From the NCBI GenBank assembly GCA_036939355.1, contig JALLAP010000533.1, positions 1 through 21,102 of the forward strand: a DNA stretch of 21,102 nucleotides, in the 5' to 3' direction. The first letter of the stretch is position 1; each line of letters opens with the position of its first letter. The notes beneath the pieces were generated by a model that made no database searches, had not been told where the DNA came from, and saw only the letters and a program-made list of their open reading frames with translations. The translations under genes were made by a program, and so were the position numbers. This DNA comes from Thalassiosira profunda. Its lineage: Eukaryota; Bacillariophyta; Thalassiosirophyceae; Thalassiosirales; Thalassiosiraceae. Positions 10,087 through 19,188 of the stretch are shown piece by piece.

Positions 10087-10736
10087 TCACCGGATTGATG
10101 TCGCCAGATTCGGACGGATTGCTCTGCGTTCGCGACGAAATATCGCGTTGCTCTTCGCTCCAATTGTCGTTGCTCTTGCATCTATTCTTTCGCTTCCACG
10201 TGCATCGTCTCTCAAGCCACTCTTCATCTGCTTCCAAGCTTTGGCGCCTTTCCATGACAGCCAGATCCGCCCCGGCACGGTGAGTGGTTTGAGGAACAGT
10301 CGTCCAAACTTTGCTTCCGCATAAGAGACACAGAGGCGGGTTGCATCGAGCGAGGGTATCTTCCGTTCGAGGTATTGGACCGGTCGGCTGTTTCGGGATG
10401 CCTTTTCCAAGCTCAGCTGCATCGATGCATGAAAATGAGATTTGATGCGATGCGCGCAAATCAATGCAATGGAAGAGGTAGAACATGTCGAAAGCTGCTC
10501 ACCAGCGTCCGGCACGCCCTCTGCTTCGCCCTTTCCGAAACCCCTGGTATCCGCACCAGTGAGTCCAATAGAAGCGACGATGGCATGGCTTCGTTGGAAC
10601 AGCTCCGTCCACCGATGTAGCACGCCCACCACGTCGAGCCGACGAGCACAGCTGATAGTAGCGTGTGAAGGAAGAGGAACGGGCCGACGTCCGAGGACGA
10701 TATGTCGCGCGCCTCGAGGTATTCGTGGATGCCCAT
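10087..10736 (-). CDS. Small membrane protein, tentatively DUF1279/FAM210-like, two exons
   Basis: Exon 1 is 10503-10736 and exon 2 is 10087-10416. The intron 10417-10502 (86 bp) begins GTGAGC, ends ATCGATGCAG, and is phase 0. The product is 187 residues. It starts at ATG 10736 (MGIHEYLEARDI); the longer open frame upstream begins only with GTG. A hydrophobic segment GPFLFLHTLLSAVLVGSTWW is followed after the splice by ARLCVSYAEAKFGR-type sequence (here DATRLCVSYAEAKFGRLFLK), then KPLTVPGRIWLSW. That layout (helix, loop, Ser-Tyr helix, 'P-V/R' helix) recalls DUF1279/FAM210 mitochondrial proteins, but the match is from memory and weak. The C-terminus is basic and poorly structured. It shares a divergent promoter with the gene at 11154. 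Confidence 0.6.
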
Positions 10737-10877
10737 CGCGGTTCCGTTCTCTATTGATTGACGCCGCCACCTGTGTGGGGCGACCACCAGGTCGGGCGAG
10801 TGTGGCGGAAGCGGAAAGAGGCCGATTCGCCCAAAAGTGATGTCTTTATGTCACTCGCAACAATTTCCGCTCTCCGC

Positions 10878-10914
<37 letters not shown>

Positions 10915-11153
10915 CGCCCGCCTTCTACGCGGCTCCTCCCATCCACGGCGTGGCGACTCGCCCGCGGCCGTCTGCGCAACGTTGCCCTCGCCCACTGATA
11001 CCTAGCCCTCGGTCCGCGCGGCGTCTGCGACCGATCTGGGGACTTTGGTTGCAACGCGACGAAGACGAAGACGAAGGGCAACAGTCGTGCACAGTGTTCC
11101 TCCTCATCTTTGTCAGACGAGCACACTCTCTAATAATACCAGCGTTCCCCGAC
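10737..11153. promoter_or_regulatory. 417-bp divergent intergenic region containing a poly(C) tract
   Basis: This lies between the starts of the minus-strand gene at 10736 and the plus-strand gene at 11154. Besides the homopolymer (listed separately) it holds GC-rich sequence and a pyrimidine/purine mix near 11050-11090 (GACGAAGACGAAGACGAAG, a 6-mer repeat). An open frame runs through it into the downstream gene, but translation through the poly(C) would give a Pro run and nothing recognisable. Confidence 0.45.
10879..10913. repeat. 35-base poly(C) homopolymer
   Basis: Thirty-five consecutive C residues on the plus strand, that is G35 on the minus strand. It sits in the shared promoter region, about 140 bp upstream of one start and 240 bp upstream of the other. 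Such tracts can form i-motif/G-quadruplex structures and are length-unstable; the exact length in the assembly is unreliable. Confidence 0.95.
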
Positions 11154-11817
11154 ATGCAGCGCATACTCCAGGGATGCTCGCCGCACCACCATCCGCGCCG
11201 ATGGCTGGTTGTCAATTGCGCCGTGCTGCTGTGGTCGCTCGTCCTCCTCGCGAGAATCCTCGCCCTGCCCCAAACGCACGACGCGGACGAAGAACAAAGC
11301 AAAACGGGTGTGGAATTCAGCTATCTGGTCTACAACTTTGCCACGTGTGCCGTGTGGCTCGTCGAAGTGCCATTCAACGTCCTAGACCACAGAGGCTACT
11401 TTGATGCCGGGGAGGGACCGGGGGAGGGACCGGGGGAAGAGAGCCTCCTCCGGCCCACTCCCAAGACAGAACGGACGAAGAACGAAGTTGTGGCGCTGTG
11501 GGNCGGGGGAAGAGAGCCTCCTCCGGCCCACTCCCAAGACAGAACGGACGAAGAACGAAGTTGTGGCGCTGTGGGTGGAGTTGGTCCTGGCCGCGTACTT
11601 TTTCATTGACTCTACAACAGTGGCAGTGCATTTGAGCCGGAGGCAGATCCACCGGCAGGCGCGAGGGATGACGATCGACATTGTCGGGACGCTGGCAGCC
11701 TATCTGTATTTGGTTTATCGGCAGGTGGTCGATTGGAGGGGATCGCGGCAGGATGATGAGGGCGCAGAGAACGCAGCTGCAATTCCCGCTGAGGAGCAAT
11801 CGGAGGGGCTTGTGTGA
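11154..11817 (+). CDS. Multi-pass membrane protein, unknown function, disrupted by a 72-bp duplication around an N
   Basis: From ATG 11154 (MQRILQGCSPHHHPRRW) the frame encodes a basic head, then hydrophobic segments (WLVVNCAVLLWSLVLLARIL, YLVYNFATCAVWLVEVPF). It then reads into a duplicated stretch and ends out of frame at 11609. The other frame, open from the second copy, continues VELVLAAYFFIDSTTVAVHL and IDIVGTLAAYLYLVYRQVV and stops at 11817. The two copies are 11431-11502 and 11504-11575, with N at 11503. The 73-bp period is 1 mod 3, so it creates the frame change. With one copy counted, the gene would be 196 residues with about four membrane segments. No family is recognised; ARILALPQ before the loop and a charged C-terminus are the only other marks. 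It is convergent with the gene at 11976. Confidence 0.6.
11431..11575. repeat. Perfect 72-bp direct repeat separated by one N (probable assembly artefact)
   Basis: Positions 11431-11502 and 11504-11575 are identical for 72 bases and are joined by a single uncalled base at 11503. Just upstream, 11409-11436 carries GGGAGGGACCGG-type G-rich tandem repeats that could hinder sequencing. The arrangement is typical of two contig ends that overlap but were placed side by side. Confidence 0.9.
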
Positions 11818-11975
11818 CATCGGGTATCTTTATTGGCGCATTTGCAACTAAAGCACAGATGGGGAGAAGATTGCAAACATTCGCCGAGGGGAGGTCACTG
11901 CACGTTGTCGCATTAAGAAATGTAGCATGCATGTACATCTTTTGTTTGTACATTCGCAACAGAGGAGGCTTGCCA

Positions 11976-12431
11976 TCACTTCCAAAATCGTGACCTTGAA
12001 GGATCGTCTTCGCTCTCCCTCTCTCGTGCTTCCCTTTCTTTCTCCGTCTTTAATATCTCCCGACTCCTCTCGTCAATTTTTTGCACATATTCTGGCGCAT
12101 CGCCGGGTGCCTGGCCCGGCAGCATGAACCGCCCCTGGGCGTCCGCGGCGTTTTGCAAGTTTTGCCGCCACGTCGAACCCTTCGCCGTCTCGCGCATGGC
12201 GACCAATTGCGCCTCACTTTTGCTCATTCTGGGCGATGGCGCCTCGTCGTATGCGTCGCTGTCTGTATTCAGTTTCGCAAGCTTTCGGTGGTTGTATCTG
12301 TCGCGGAGATCGATGGCCGCCACGACCGTCGCGCACGACGCGAGGGTGCCCAGGATCAACGCCGCGGACGAGGCCTTGGGGTTGTGCTCCGCGTAGTATC
12401 TCACCTGTCGAAGGTATGAAGCCCAAACCAT
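11976..12431 (-). CDS. Small single-membrane-segment protein, unknown function
   Basis: An intronless ORF of 151 residues starting at ATG 12431, in a CCATGG context. A short amphipathic, Tyr/Arg-containing N-terminus (MVWASYLRQVRYYAEHNP) precedes one hydrophobic segment, ASSAALILGTLASCATVVAA (residues ~20-39). This is followed by a basic LRDRYNHRK stretch and a long charged, probably coiled tail rich in Glu and Arg. The look is that of a mitochondrial or ER membrane accessory protein, but no family is recognised. The ATG lies only 31 bp after the stop of the upstream same-strand gene. The sequence directly before it (CTCTCCACAG) could be a splice acceptor, so a 5'-UTR intron is possible. Confidence 0.6.
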   Translation of the reverse strand: MVWASYLRQVRYYAEHNPKASSAALILGTLASCATVVAAIDLRDRYNHRKLAKLNTDSDAYDEAPSPRMSKSEAQLVAMRETAKGSTWRQNLQNAADAQGRFMLPGQAPGDAPEYVQKIDERSREILKTEKEREARERESEDDPSRSRFWK

Positions 12432-12457
12432 GGCTGTGGAGAGCTGAGATCACAATG

Positions 12458-12463
12458 TTTATT
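12458..12463 (-). terminator. AATAAA poly(A)-type signal overlapping the stop codon of the 12463-14606 gene
   Basis: On the minus strand the stop TAA of the upstream gene is immediately embedded in GGCTAAATAAAC, placing AATAAA at 12463-12458. With only 31 bp before the next ATG, cleavage would fall in or near the next gene's leader. Confidence 0.35.
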
Positions 12464-14606
12464 TAGCCAATGACGATGGTGTCTGGAACGCAGTAGTCTC
12501 CATGCTCAAAGTACTTCGTGATTTCCAGTCTGCCGCCCAGGTCGGCTCCCCTGCCTTCGTCAAGAAATCGGAATTTCCAGATGGCGCTTATCTTCATTGG
12601 AAAGAAAGTGTCGCCCAAGTTTGGGTGCCCGAAAGCGACTTGCAGAAGCCTTGCGTCGTTGGGGTGGATCATGTTCAGATCGAAATCGCGGTATGGTGCC
12701 CCTGCAGCTGCGTACCATCCGTAGCGTGCAACAGTGTGAAAGAGGTGGAACAGGATGCTGCCCAATGGGTAGATATGAGCCCAGGCCTTGGGGTATCTGT
12801 AGTCGGCCGGGTCTAGATGAGGACTGATTGGATTGGGCTTCCAGCCGTCAGGAAACATTCGGTTGGGTGTGACCGCATAATGGCCCTGCGTATTGTGGAC
12901 TTGGGCTCGCTGGTGTGGCGTAATGGTGTTGATCCAATTGCCTGCGACCCATCCGCCATTCCACTGATCAGCCGCAGGCGAATGTTCCACATAGGCAGAG
13001 TTGAAGGCGGCGTTCGTCCCATCTGCCACACTTGCATGACTGGTATGGAACACTGGGAAATCTCCATAGGCATCTCTCATGTTGCGGAGCCCCTGTTGCT
13101 CTTTCGGCGCGTCATCAAAGACAGCACGCCAATCAGTGCACCCCGGATCGCGTCAGTGTTGTATTTGGTGTCCTCCCATATCGCCTCGCCCACCCTTTCA
13201 CGCAGATTGGCCAAGAATTCGCGCGACTGCCTCTGTTTCGCCTCGCCTGAGCCATCTTCTGCGAAAGCTACTGAAATAGGCCTCGGGTCGTTTGTCCCCC
13301 TTGGGTCTTGCGGCGGGAAGAATCCCGCCGCGCGAAGTTCCACCATCAACTGCGCCCTAGTCAAGTGTCTGGTGAAAGCGTTGTTGAACCATCTCCCGCC
13401 GTTCGTTGTCGATCCACGCAGTCGAATGCGGACACGGTTCAAAGCGACAGCCCACTCGGTGGCAGTAAATTGAGAGCTCTGCCACATGCTAAAGTGCAGA
13501 TTTCCTTCCCGAGTCTGAACCTGAGGATGGGAACCACGAGATTAATCAGAAATCATTTCCGTGAAAAAGAGGAAGGAAGAAAGTTGACATACCCGAATGT
13601 TGTGATCTTCAAAGTGCACATCAACAAACGGGTTTTCCGGGGTACCGCGGGTAAGCTGCGCCCAAAACTCTCCATCCACCGGTCCGCCTTGGGCGATGCC
13701 AATGTCCTCGAATGCGTTGAGTAGCTTGGATACGATCGGATAGAGAAGGTAGTATCCTTTGCCGTCACCGTCTCCGTTGCTCCCCGTATCTTCTTCTCTG
13801 TCCGGGATACATTCATCCGATCGGGCAGACAGCGAGTCTCCACTTCTGCTGCTGCCATCTCCTTCCATGTAGTCTGCATCCTCCACACTGTCTGGTTGAC
13901 TCGCCCTTTCCCCCTCATTTTCCTCGATGTCTCCGTGTCCTCCCACGAGGTCGTCGTCGTCCTCTTCCCCGTCCCAGCGAACAGAGATACACATTGCAGG
14001 GCGGATGCATTTTCCATTCCTTGGCAGGAATTTGGCAGCCAAATTTGCCTCCTCTAATTCGTACAGACGGACAGGAGCTCCAATTGCATCAGCCAGTCTC
14101 TGGTAGATGCCGAATTCATCGTCAGATATATCCCCCACGTAGTCGTCGACCAGAGTTTCCAGTCCATCTTCGGCAAAAAGCCCCTCGTCAATCAACACAG
14201 AGTATTTTTCGTGCAAATGATCCCACAGCTCGGCGCGCGTCCTCTCCCTCAGCTCAGTTGCATCCCCGTCTCTAATTCTGGTCACGGCGGAAACTATCTC
14301 TCTCTCTGTGAGTGAGGGGGTGCCGTGCATAATTTCGGAAACCTTGCAGTGCCTTTCCGTCGCAGCAAACAAATTGATGTACTCAAATATGCGAAACCTC
14401 CTCGCCAGATCCTGAGGCCCGGAGATAGTCTCCTGGGTCAACCTCTGGCTCATCATCGTCAAAGGACTGAGAACATTTCCTGCCCGTCGTGGAGGGGCCC
14501 TCACCGACCCATCATCGACGACGGTGTCGTTCAGGAGCACGCTGCTAATGCCCACGTCACTCCCGATGCTCATGGCATCGATGCCTTCGATATGAGCTTC
14601 TTCCAT
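12463..14606 (-). CDS. Large unrecognised protein, two exons, one apparent missing base
   Basis: Exon 1 is 13593-14606, starting at ATG 14606 (MEEAHIEGIDAMSIGSD). The intron 13521-13592 (72 bp) has GTATGT and CATCCTCAG ends and is phase 0. Exon 2 runs 13520-12463. In exon 2 the frame open from 13520 ends at 13077, while the coding-like continuation (TDWRAVFDDAPKEQQGLRNM then RDAYGDFPVFHTS) lies in another frame. The switch must fall between 13152 and 13077, and one missing base in the C4 run at 13141-13144 would join them. A 95-bp intron starting GTGGGC is a less convincing alternative. The product would be about 690 residues. It has an acidic middle (EEDDDD, Ser/Asp/Glu-rich), then a globular region with YYLLYPIVSKLL, WFNNAFTRHLTRAQL and a His/Trp/Tyr-rich C-terminus (HPNLGDTFFPMKI). 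I cannot assign a function. Confidence 0.65.
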
Positions 14607-14836
14607 TGCGGTGTATGCGAGGAGGACGAAGAGGGGCGGGCGGGCCGGGCGGCTACGCGAGGCGGCGAACACGAGGAGAGGTTGGGGCGGGCGGGGGGGG
14701 GGTTCGATCCTCTAACAAAAGTATGTCATGTAGTCACAACCCGTCACATATCCGTGACTTCATTTATCTCCCCCCGCCCTGCGCGACAACCCGCCCTTCT
14801 CCCCCTGCCCCACCCCCAACACCCCCCTCCCATCCC
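14607..14836. promoter_or_regulatory. Divergent promoter region with GTCAC-N6-GTGAC inverted repeat
   Basis: A 230-bp spacer between two head-to-head starts. It contains a G9-10 run ending about 14702 and the inverted repeat GTCAC ATATCC GTGAC at 14743-14758, with a nearby GTCATG and AGTCAC. Half-sites of this form (GTGAC/GTCAC) are typical of bZIP or other dimeric factors. A pyrimidine-rich CCCCCTCCC tract precedes the plus-strand ATG. Confidence 0.35.
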
Positions 14837-16652
14837 ATGTCCACCACCAATGAAAAAATCATAGCCGGGGTCTCCAAGGGAGAGGGCGGCGCCGCGGATT
14901 TCAAGGTGAGGAGAATTGCCGGACGCGCGGTGCAGTGTTTTTTTTTCATTGGCCGCGAATCCGCAAATTAACCTCCCTCCCCAGAATCTCCCTGAGCAGA
15001 ATGGCACCCGCGCGTCCGGGCGCCTCGCAGCCATGAAGAACGCCGATGACCTCGTTCCCTTCCCCGCCGACGACGAGGAGCCGGGGAGGATGATGAGAAA
15101 GTCGAAGCGCCGGAAGCGTGGGAGCAAGGGCGACCTATACGAGGACGATGGCGCCTATCTCGACCCCACGCTCTACCTCGAGCTGCCCCACGCCACGAGC
15201 AGCCGGCACGCCAACGGCCAAAACCTGCGTTTCGTTGATCGCGCGCCTCCACACGCCCACCCGCTTGCCCCGAAGGAGGGAATGGACACCAATGCACTGA
15301 TACTGTCCCTCACGGGCGGTGCCGGAGACGAAGGCCGCACTCGCTCCAGCCGCTCCAGGAGCACCTCCCATGCTCCTGCACTCGGTCCTGCTCTGGGCAT
15401 GCGCAGCGGCCGCGCCAGTAGCTCCGGGCCTGGCGCTGATCCACCCACCGCCCCCATGGGCATGATAGGTTCGGGGAGGCCCCAGACCATCGCCGAGCTC
15501 CGGAGCACCTACACAATTCCCCCAATCGTGGTGGATGGGAAGGTGTTGTCGGGGAACGAGCTGAGATTGCCCCTGGAGATTCTCTTCGACTTGAGGTCAC
15601 GCCTCCGGCCATTAGAGTCCAATGGGAATAGCTGGGTCATGTGGTTTCACAACGCCTGCGAGTCGGACGCCGCAGAGAAATGGTACGCAACCTACCCCAC
15701 GGAGGACCAGAAGATTGACGGGAAAGGGGACCTTGCGATTTGGTCCTACAAGGCCGCCAACAAAGACAGGGGGAATAAGTGGGACGATAAGTCGCGAGCA
15801 AAACACATCAGGGAGGAGTTGGCGTCGTATGGGATGGAGTGCATCTCGGAGCTTACCATGCGCGCGGTCGCTGGTAAGAAGGGAGCCCACTCTCAGTTTC
15901 CCCACATCTTTGTGCAGACCGACGGGATGTTCCGCAAGGGAGATGCCGAGCTGGCCGGAGAGTCAAGAAGGGCGGAGATCAGACGCTGAAGAAGAGGATG
16001 AAGGCTGTTCTGGAGGGGCTCAAGAGCGAGAAGGCGAACGAGGAGCTGTGGATGCCGACAATCGCCGAGAAGTACCAGTACGATGCGAACAAGGCTCAGT
16101 GGGGAAAGAAGGACGCAAAGCCAGCGGCGAGGCAGAAGGCTCCTCCGGCACTGGCCGTCAGGACCAAGCGGATGGCGGGCACTTACTACCAGATCGACGT
16201 GCGCCCGAAGTTCGTGGCCGACCATCCTGGCAAGAAGAGAGACGAGGTGAACAAGCTCATCGCAGAGAGTTGGAGAAGAAGCTGAGCGACGACGAGCAGC
16301 GGCCGTACAGGAAGTTGGCGGCGGAGGACAAAGTGAGGCACAAGAGGGAGGTGGCCGAGTATTGGGAGAAGAAGGCGGTAAGAGATTGTGCTGCACATCC
16401 TCCATTAACACCTTTTGCTCACACATGCTTGCTCGTGGGAAGAAGAAGAAGAAGAAGAAGAAGAAGAAGACCCCGCCCAAGAAGAAGAAGAAGAAGGCTG
16501 CACCCAAGAAGAAGAAGGTGGCGACCAAGAAGAAGGCTGCGACCAAGAACAAGGCGGCGGCGCAGAGGAGGGCCGCCGCCGCCGTGGAGCAGCAGTTTGA
16601 CTTCGCGGAGGCGGAGATCGAGGGGCGGGTGGGGCAGGTCTTGGCGGTGTAG
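14837..16652 (+). CDS. HMG-box protein with lysine-rich tail, three exons, two apparent missing bases
   Basis: Exons are 14837-14905, 14985-16377 and ~16443-16652. Introns are 14906-14984 (GTGAGG..CCCCAG) and ~16378-16442 (GTAAGA..AAG, acceptor ambiguous inside the AAG run). The product would be about 557 residues. It has a disordered basic/Ser-rich N-terminus, a novel globular part (WVMWFHNACESDAAEKWY, LASYGMECISEL), then an HMG box from TYYQIDVRPKFVADHPGKK through LSDDEQRPYRKLAAEDK and KREVAEYWEKK. The tail is KKKK, TPPKKK, AAPKKKK and Ala-rich. HMG boxes bend DNA, so a nuclear chromatin role is expected. The frame changes near 15960-15975 (before the stop at 15989) and again near 16270-16280, inside the box. 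Each change is repaired by one extra base, too close for introns. The start is the first ATG after the promoter. Confidence 0.75.
16440..16469 (+). repeat. (AAG)10 trinucleotide repeat at intron/exon junction
   Basis: Ten perfect AAG units, followed after a short ACCCCGCCC break by further AAG runs to about 16520. They encode the poly-lysine start of the last HMG-gene exon, and any AAG could serve as the splice acceptor, so the number of lysines may vary. On the plus strand it also offers purine-rich exonic enhancer-like sequence. Confidence 0.9.
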
Positions 16653-17004
16653 AGCGACGGGCGGGGTGGTGGTTGGGTCTACCGGTCCTGCCGAGCACAC
16701 GTGGGGAAGAGTGCATCCGAATACAATCGTAGAAAAGAGACAGAACGATCGTAGATCAAATGATAAAATGGTTATCAAGTGTTTGAATGCGACGATTGCT
16801 TGCGGTTCATCGTCGCCTTTCCGCCGCGCGCTGTCAGGGGAGAGTGTGGCAGGCTGGACGCCTATCGTACTATGCTTCGATCCTACGGCAGCGAGGGGCG
16901 AGGGGTCTGCGTCATGTTGCCCTCCTCCACCTCCAGCCGGCCCGCGCCACAAATAAATTGCCATTTATGTCGGTTACAGAAATAAAACGAAGGAATACGT
17001 ACCT
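16653..17004. other. 352-bp intergenic region between tandem genes
   Basis: It contains the 3' flank of the HMG gene and the promoter of the cytidylyltransferase gene. AATAAA occurs at 16952-16957 and 16981-16986, late for an HMG poly(A) signal and close to the next start. No convincing small ORF or RNA gene is seen; the reverse frames are shadow-like. Confidence 0.4.
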
Positions 17005-18252
17005 ATGTTTTGCCGCGCAGGACGGCTAAAGTGGCACTTACTCGTTCCGCTGCACCGAAAAGCGCCCGCCAGCGCCCGCCCTCCTCCACTCGATCCGAAT
17101 GCACCACATCGTCCAATGGCCGCGCCGCCGCCATCGTCCAACGGCGCGATGAAGCGCGAGCGCGGCGGCGATGCAAGCGGCAAAAATGAGGGCATCGGCA
17201 AAAATGGCAGCTGCGCACCGGCATCCTCGTCGGAGCCGCCACCGAAGCCCGCGTCCGCGTGGAGGGACCTGCCCCGCCGGCTGGCCACCGTCGCGCTCGG
17301 CGTCCCCACAATCATACTGTCATTAAGGAACCCGGTGACGTCGTGGCTCTTCTTTCAGGGGGCGCACATCTTGTGCATCATAGAGTGGAGGGCGCTGGTG
17401 CCCGCCGATGTCTCGGAGGATGCACCGTCGACTGTGGCGGGGGGTGCACAAAAGAAAAGAGGGGCACTGCAAAAGCTTCAGGCGGCCATTTTCATCAATA
17501 CGAGCACAGACTCCTCTCCGCTGTCGATGCGCATGTTTCATCTGTTCGCGGTCTTCTCCATGCTGATTGCAATCCTACCCACGTCGCTGCTTCCTCTGGC
17601 GTACATGTCCCACGGCATCGCCGCTCGATTGCTTCCGCACCTGCCCTCATTTCAACCTCACCCAGCAAACGCGACGGAAATGCAGCATTATCAGTTTGGA
17701 CTGCTGTACCTGTCCGCCGGATTTCACTTTCTCCTGCAAATATCATCAGTGGGAGGGCCCATTCACATTGGCAATCTGCTGTTCGTCGTCTGGATGAGCG
17801 ATACCGGCGCGTTGATTTTGGGACGAGCCATGAAGAAAAAGGGTGTTGCAATAGCAGAGAATAAAAGGCGGGGGGCGGTTTTGACCTTCTTGAAGTCGGT
17901 CAGCCCGGGCAAAACACTGCCCGGTCTGCTCGGTGCTATAATCACGGGTCCAATCTGCGCCATGATTTACCCCGTGCAGCTTTCTTCGTCAACAACTGCG
18001 GCCGGACAATGCAACGATGAAGGAAGTGCTGCAACATCTGCAATATTCCATCACGCGGTCTTGCAAAAAGCTGCCCTGGGCCTCGCGATATCGCTCGCGG
18101 GGATAGTGGGAGACCTCGCCGAGAGCGCGGTGAAACGCCAGTCTCGGAAAAAGGACAGCGGGAGGTTGCTCCCGGGACACGGAGGGGTGGTGGACAGGTT
18201 CGACTCGCTTTTCGTGGCGGGCGTCGTTTATTACTACTGGCTCCTCGCTTGA
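17005..18252 (+). CDS. Phosphatidate cytidylyltransferase (CDP-diacylglycerol synthase)
   Basis: It catalyses CTP + phosphatidate to CDP-diacylglycerol + diphosphate, the branch point to phosphatidylglycerol, cardiolipin and phosphatidylinositol, in an ER, plastid or mitochondrial membrane. The ORF is a single exon of 415 residues. The C-terminal signature is complete: [20 protein letters not shown] followed by GVVDRFD (residues ~374-400). Upstream lie [12 protein letters not shown] and [12 protein letters not shown], both usual for the family. Several membrane segments precede them ([20 protein letters not shown] and others). The first ~80 residues are Pro/Ala/Arg-rich and could be a targeting sequence ([19 protein letters not shown]); an in-frame ATG at 17116 is an alternative start. 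It follows the HMG gene on the same strand and is convergent with the gene at 18437. Confidence 0.9.
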   Translation: MFCRAGRLKWHLLVPLHRKAPASARPPPLDPNAPHRPMAAPPPSSNGAMKRERGGDASGKNEGIGKNGSCAPASSSEPPPKPASAWRDLPRRLATVALGVPTIILSLRNPVTSWLFFQGAHILCIIEWRALVPADVSEDAPSTVAGGAQKKRGALQKLQAAIFINTSTDSSPLSMRMFHLFAVFSMLIAILPTSLLPLAYMSHGIAARLLPHLPSFQPHPANATEMQHYQFGLLYLSAGFHFLLQISSVGGPIHIGNLLFVVWMSDTGALILGRAMKKKGVAIAENKRRGAVLTFLKSVSPGKTLPGLLGAIITGPICAMIYPVQLSSSTTAAGQCNDEGSAATSAIFHHAVLQKAALGLAISLAGIVGDLAESAVKRQSRKKDSGRLLPGHGGVVDRFDSLFVAGVVYYYWLLA

Positions 18253-18436
18253 AAGTGCGGGTTGCGCAACTACCAAAGCGAAGAGAAGAGAAGGAAAGCT
18301 ACTTGGACTAACTCTTCCGATTCGCATCGGAGTTGTTTCGGCCCCCGTCGCTTTCCTTGGCGGAGCTGCTCTCGGTCGTAGTTTGCGACGGGGAGCGACT
18401 TTTATGAATGTTGGGGAAATATTCCGACAGTCTGCT

Positions 18437-18901
18437 CTACTGATCGGGATTCACCGCAGGTAGAGTTGGCGAGGAGAGAAATGAATTGGCCTCCTGGGTC
18501 AGCCTAGCCGCGGAGCGAGAACTGGGTGCCATCGATAATGAGTTGGCGTTGGGGGTTGGAGCTCGTACTCCAAGGCCTCCGCCGATAACATTTGAGCGGT
18601 GACGGTGCAGCTTGAGCTGAAGCACTGCCGCGCCTTTCGCATACACACAACTCGGTGCTGACGGTACGGATGTATCGGGCGCGTGGACTTGAACATTCTT
18701 GATGCCTCCAGATTGTCTCGACTTGCGGAGCTGCTCGGTCCGCCACGAATAGAGTTTGTGTTGATGGATGCCACTGCTGCCAAGGACTATAAAGTAGCAT
18801 CCAGCGACTATCAGCACATCAATCATCATTCGGAGAAACTCGGTCGAGGTGACTGGCGTGCAAGCAAGGTAGGTATGGTAAGGGTCAAAACCTTGGTGCA
18901 T
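18437..18901 (-). CDS. Small membrane protein with disordered tail, unknown function, in-frame TAG then open extension
   Basis: The frame gives 154 residues from ATG 18901 (MHQGFDPYHTYLACTPVTST). The ATGs at about 18829-18832 (MMIDVL) are an alternative. A CACGCCAG at the 18850s resembles a splice acceptor paired with GTGAGC just upstream of 18901, so the 5' end is uncertain. One membrane segment (MMIDVLIVAGCYFIVLGSSG) is followed by a basic Trp/Arg stretch and a Ser/Pro/Asn-rich, probably disordered region. The frame stops with TAG at 18437-18439 but stays open for 42 more codons to another TAG at 18308-18310, with Ser/Thr/Glu-rich, coding-like composition. No family is recognised. Confidence 0.5.
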   Translation of the reverse strand: MHQGFDPYHTYLACTPVTSTEFLRMMIDVLIVAGCYFIVLGSSGIHQHKLYSWRTEQLRKSRQSGGIKNVQVHAPDTSVPSAPSCVYAKGAAVLQLKLHRHRSNVIGGGLGVRAPTPNANSLSMAPSSRSAARLTQEANSFLSSPTLPAVNPDQ

Positions 18902-19188
18902 GCTCACAATTTTGTCGACAGGAGAACCGAACGGCTTTCCCTGGACGCTTCTCTGAGAACCTGCAAAGCCAGCTTAGCCAGCCAAAAAAAGTTCGATGAG
19001 CCGCGCCTTCTCGCAAGGCCCCGCCCTGCCTGCTGGTCGCACGACCGCGCCGGGATAGATGCTGGGCATTCTCGGGGTCAAGGGGACGCCTGCAAGCGTG
19101 CCGGAGACGCGGGTGGCGCGTGGGGTGGTCGGCGCCGACGGCGGCGTAGACGGGACACATCTCGTGCGTGAATTGCAAATCGCACGGC
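18902..19188. promoter_or_regulatory. Divergent intergenic region, 287 bp
   Basis: This separates the minus-strand gene start at 18901 from the plus-strand ATG at 19189. GC content rises sharply toward the right. Just before the ATG, the same frame reads SCVNCKSHG after a TAG at about 19147. That could be the end of an earlier exon if that TAG is a splice acceptor, but this is speculative. Confidence 0.35.

Noticed and set aside
14690..14725. GGTTCGATCC resembling a tRNA B-box
   Set aside because: The flanks cannot pair into a T-arm, the loop spacing is one base short, and no A-box or acceptor stem is present.
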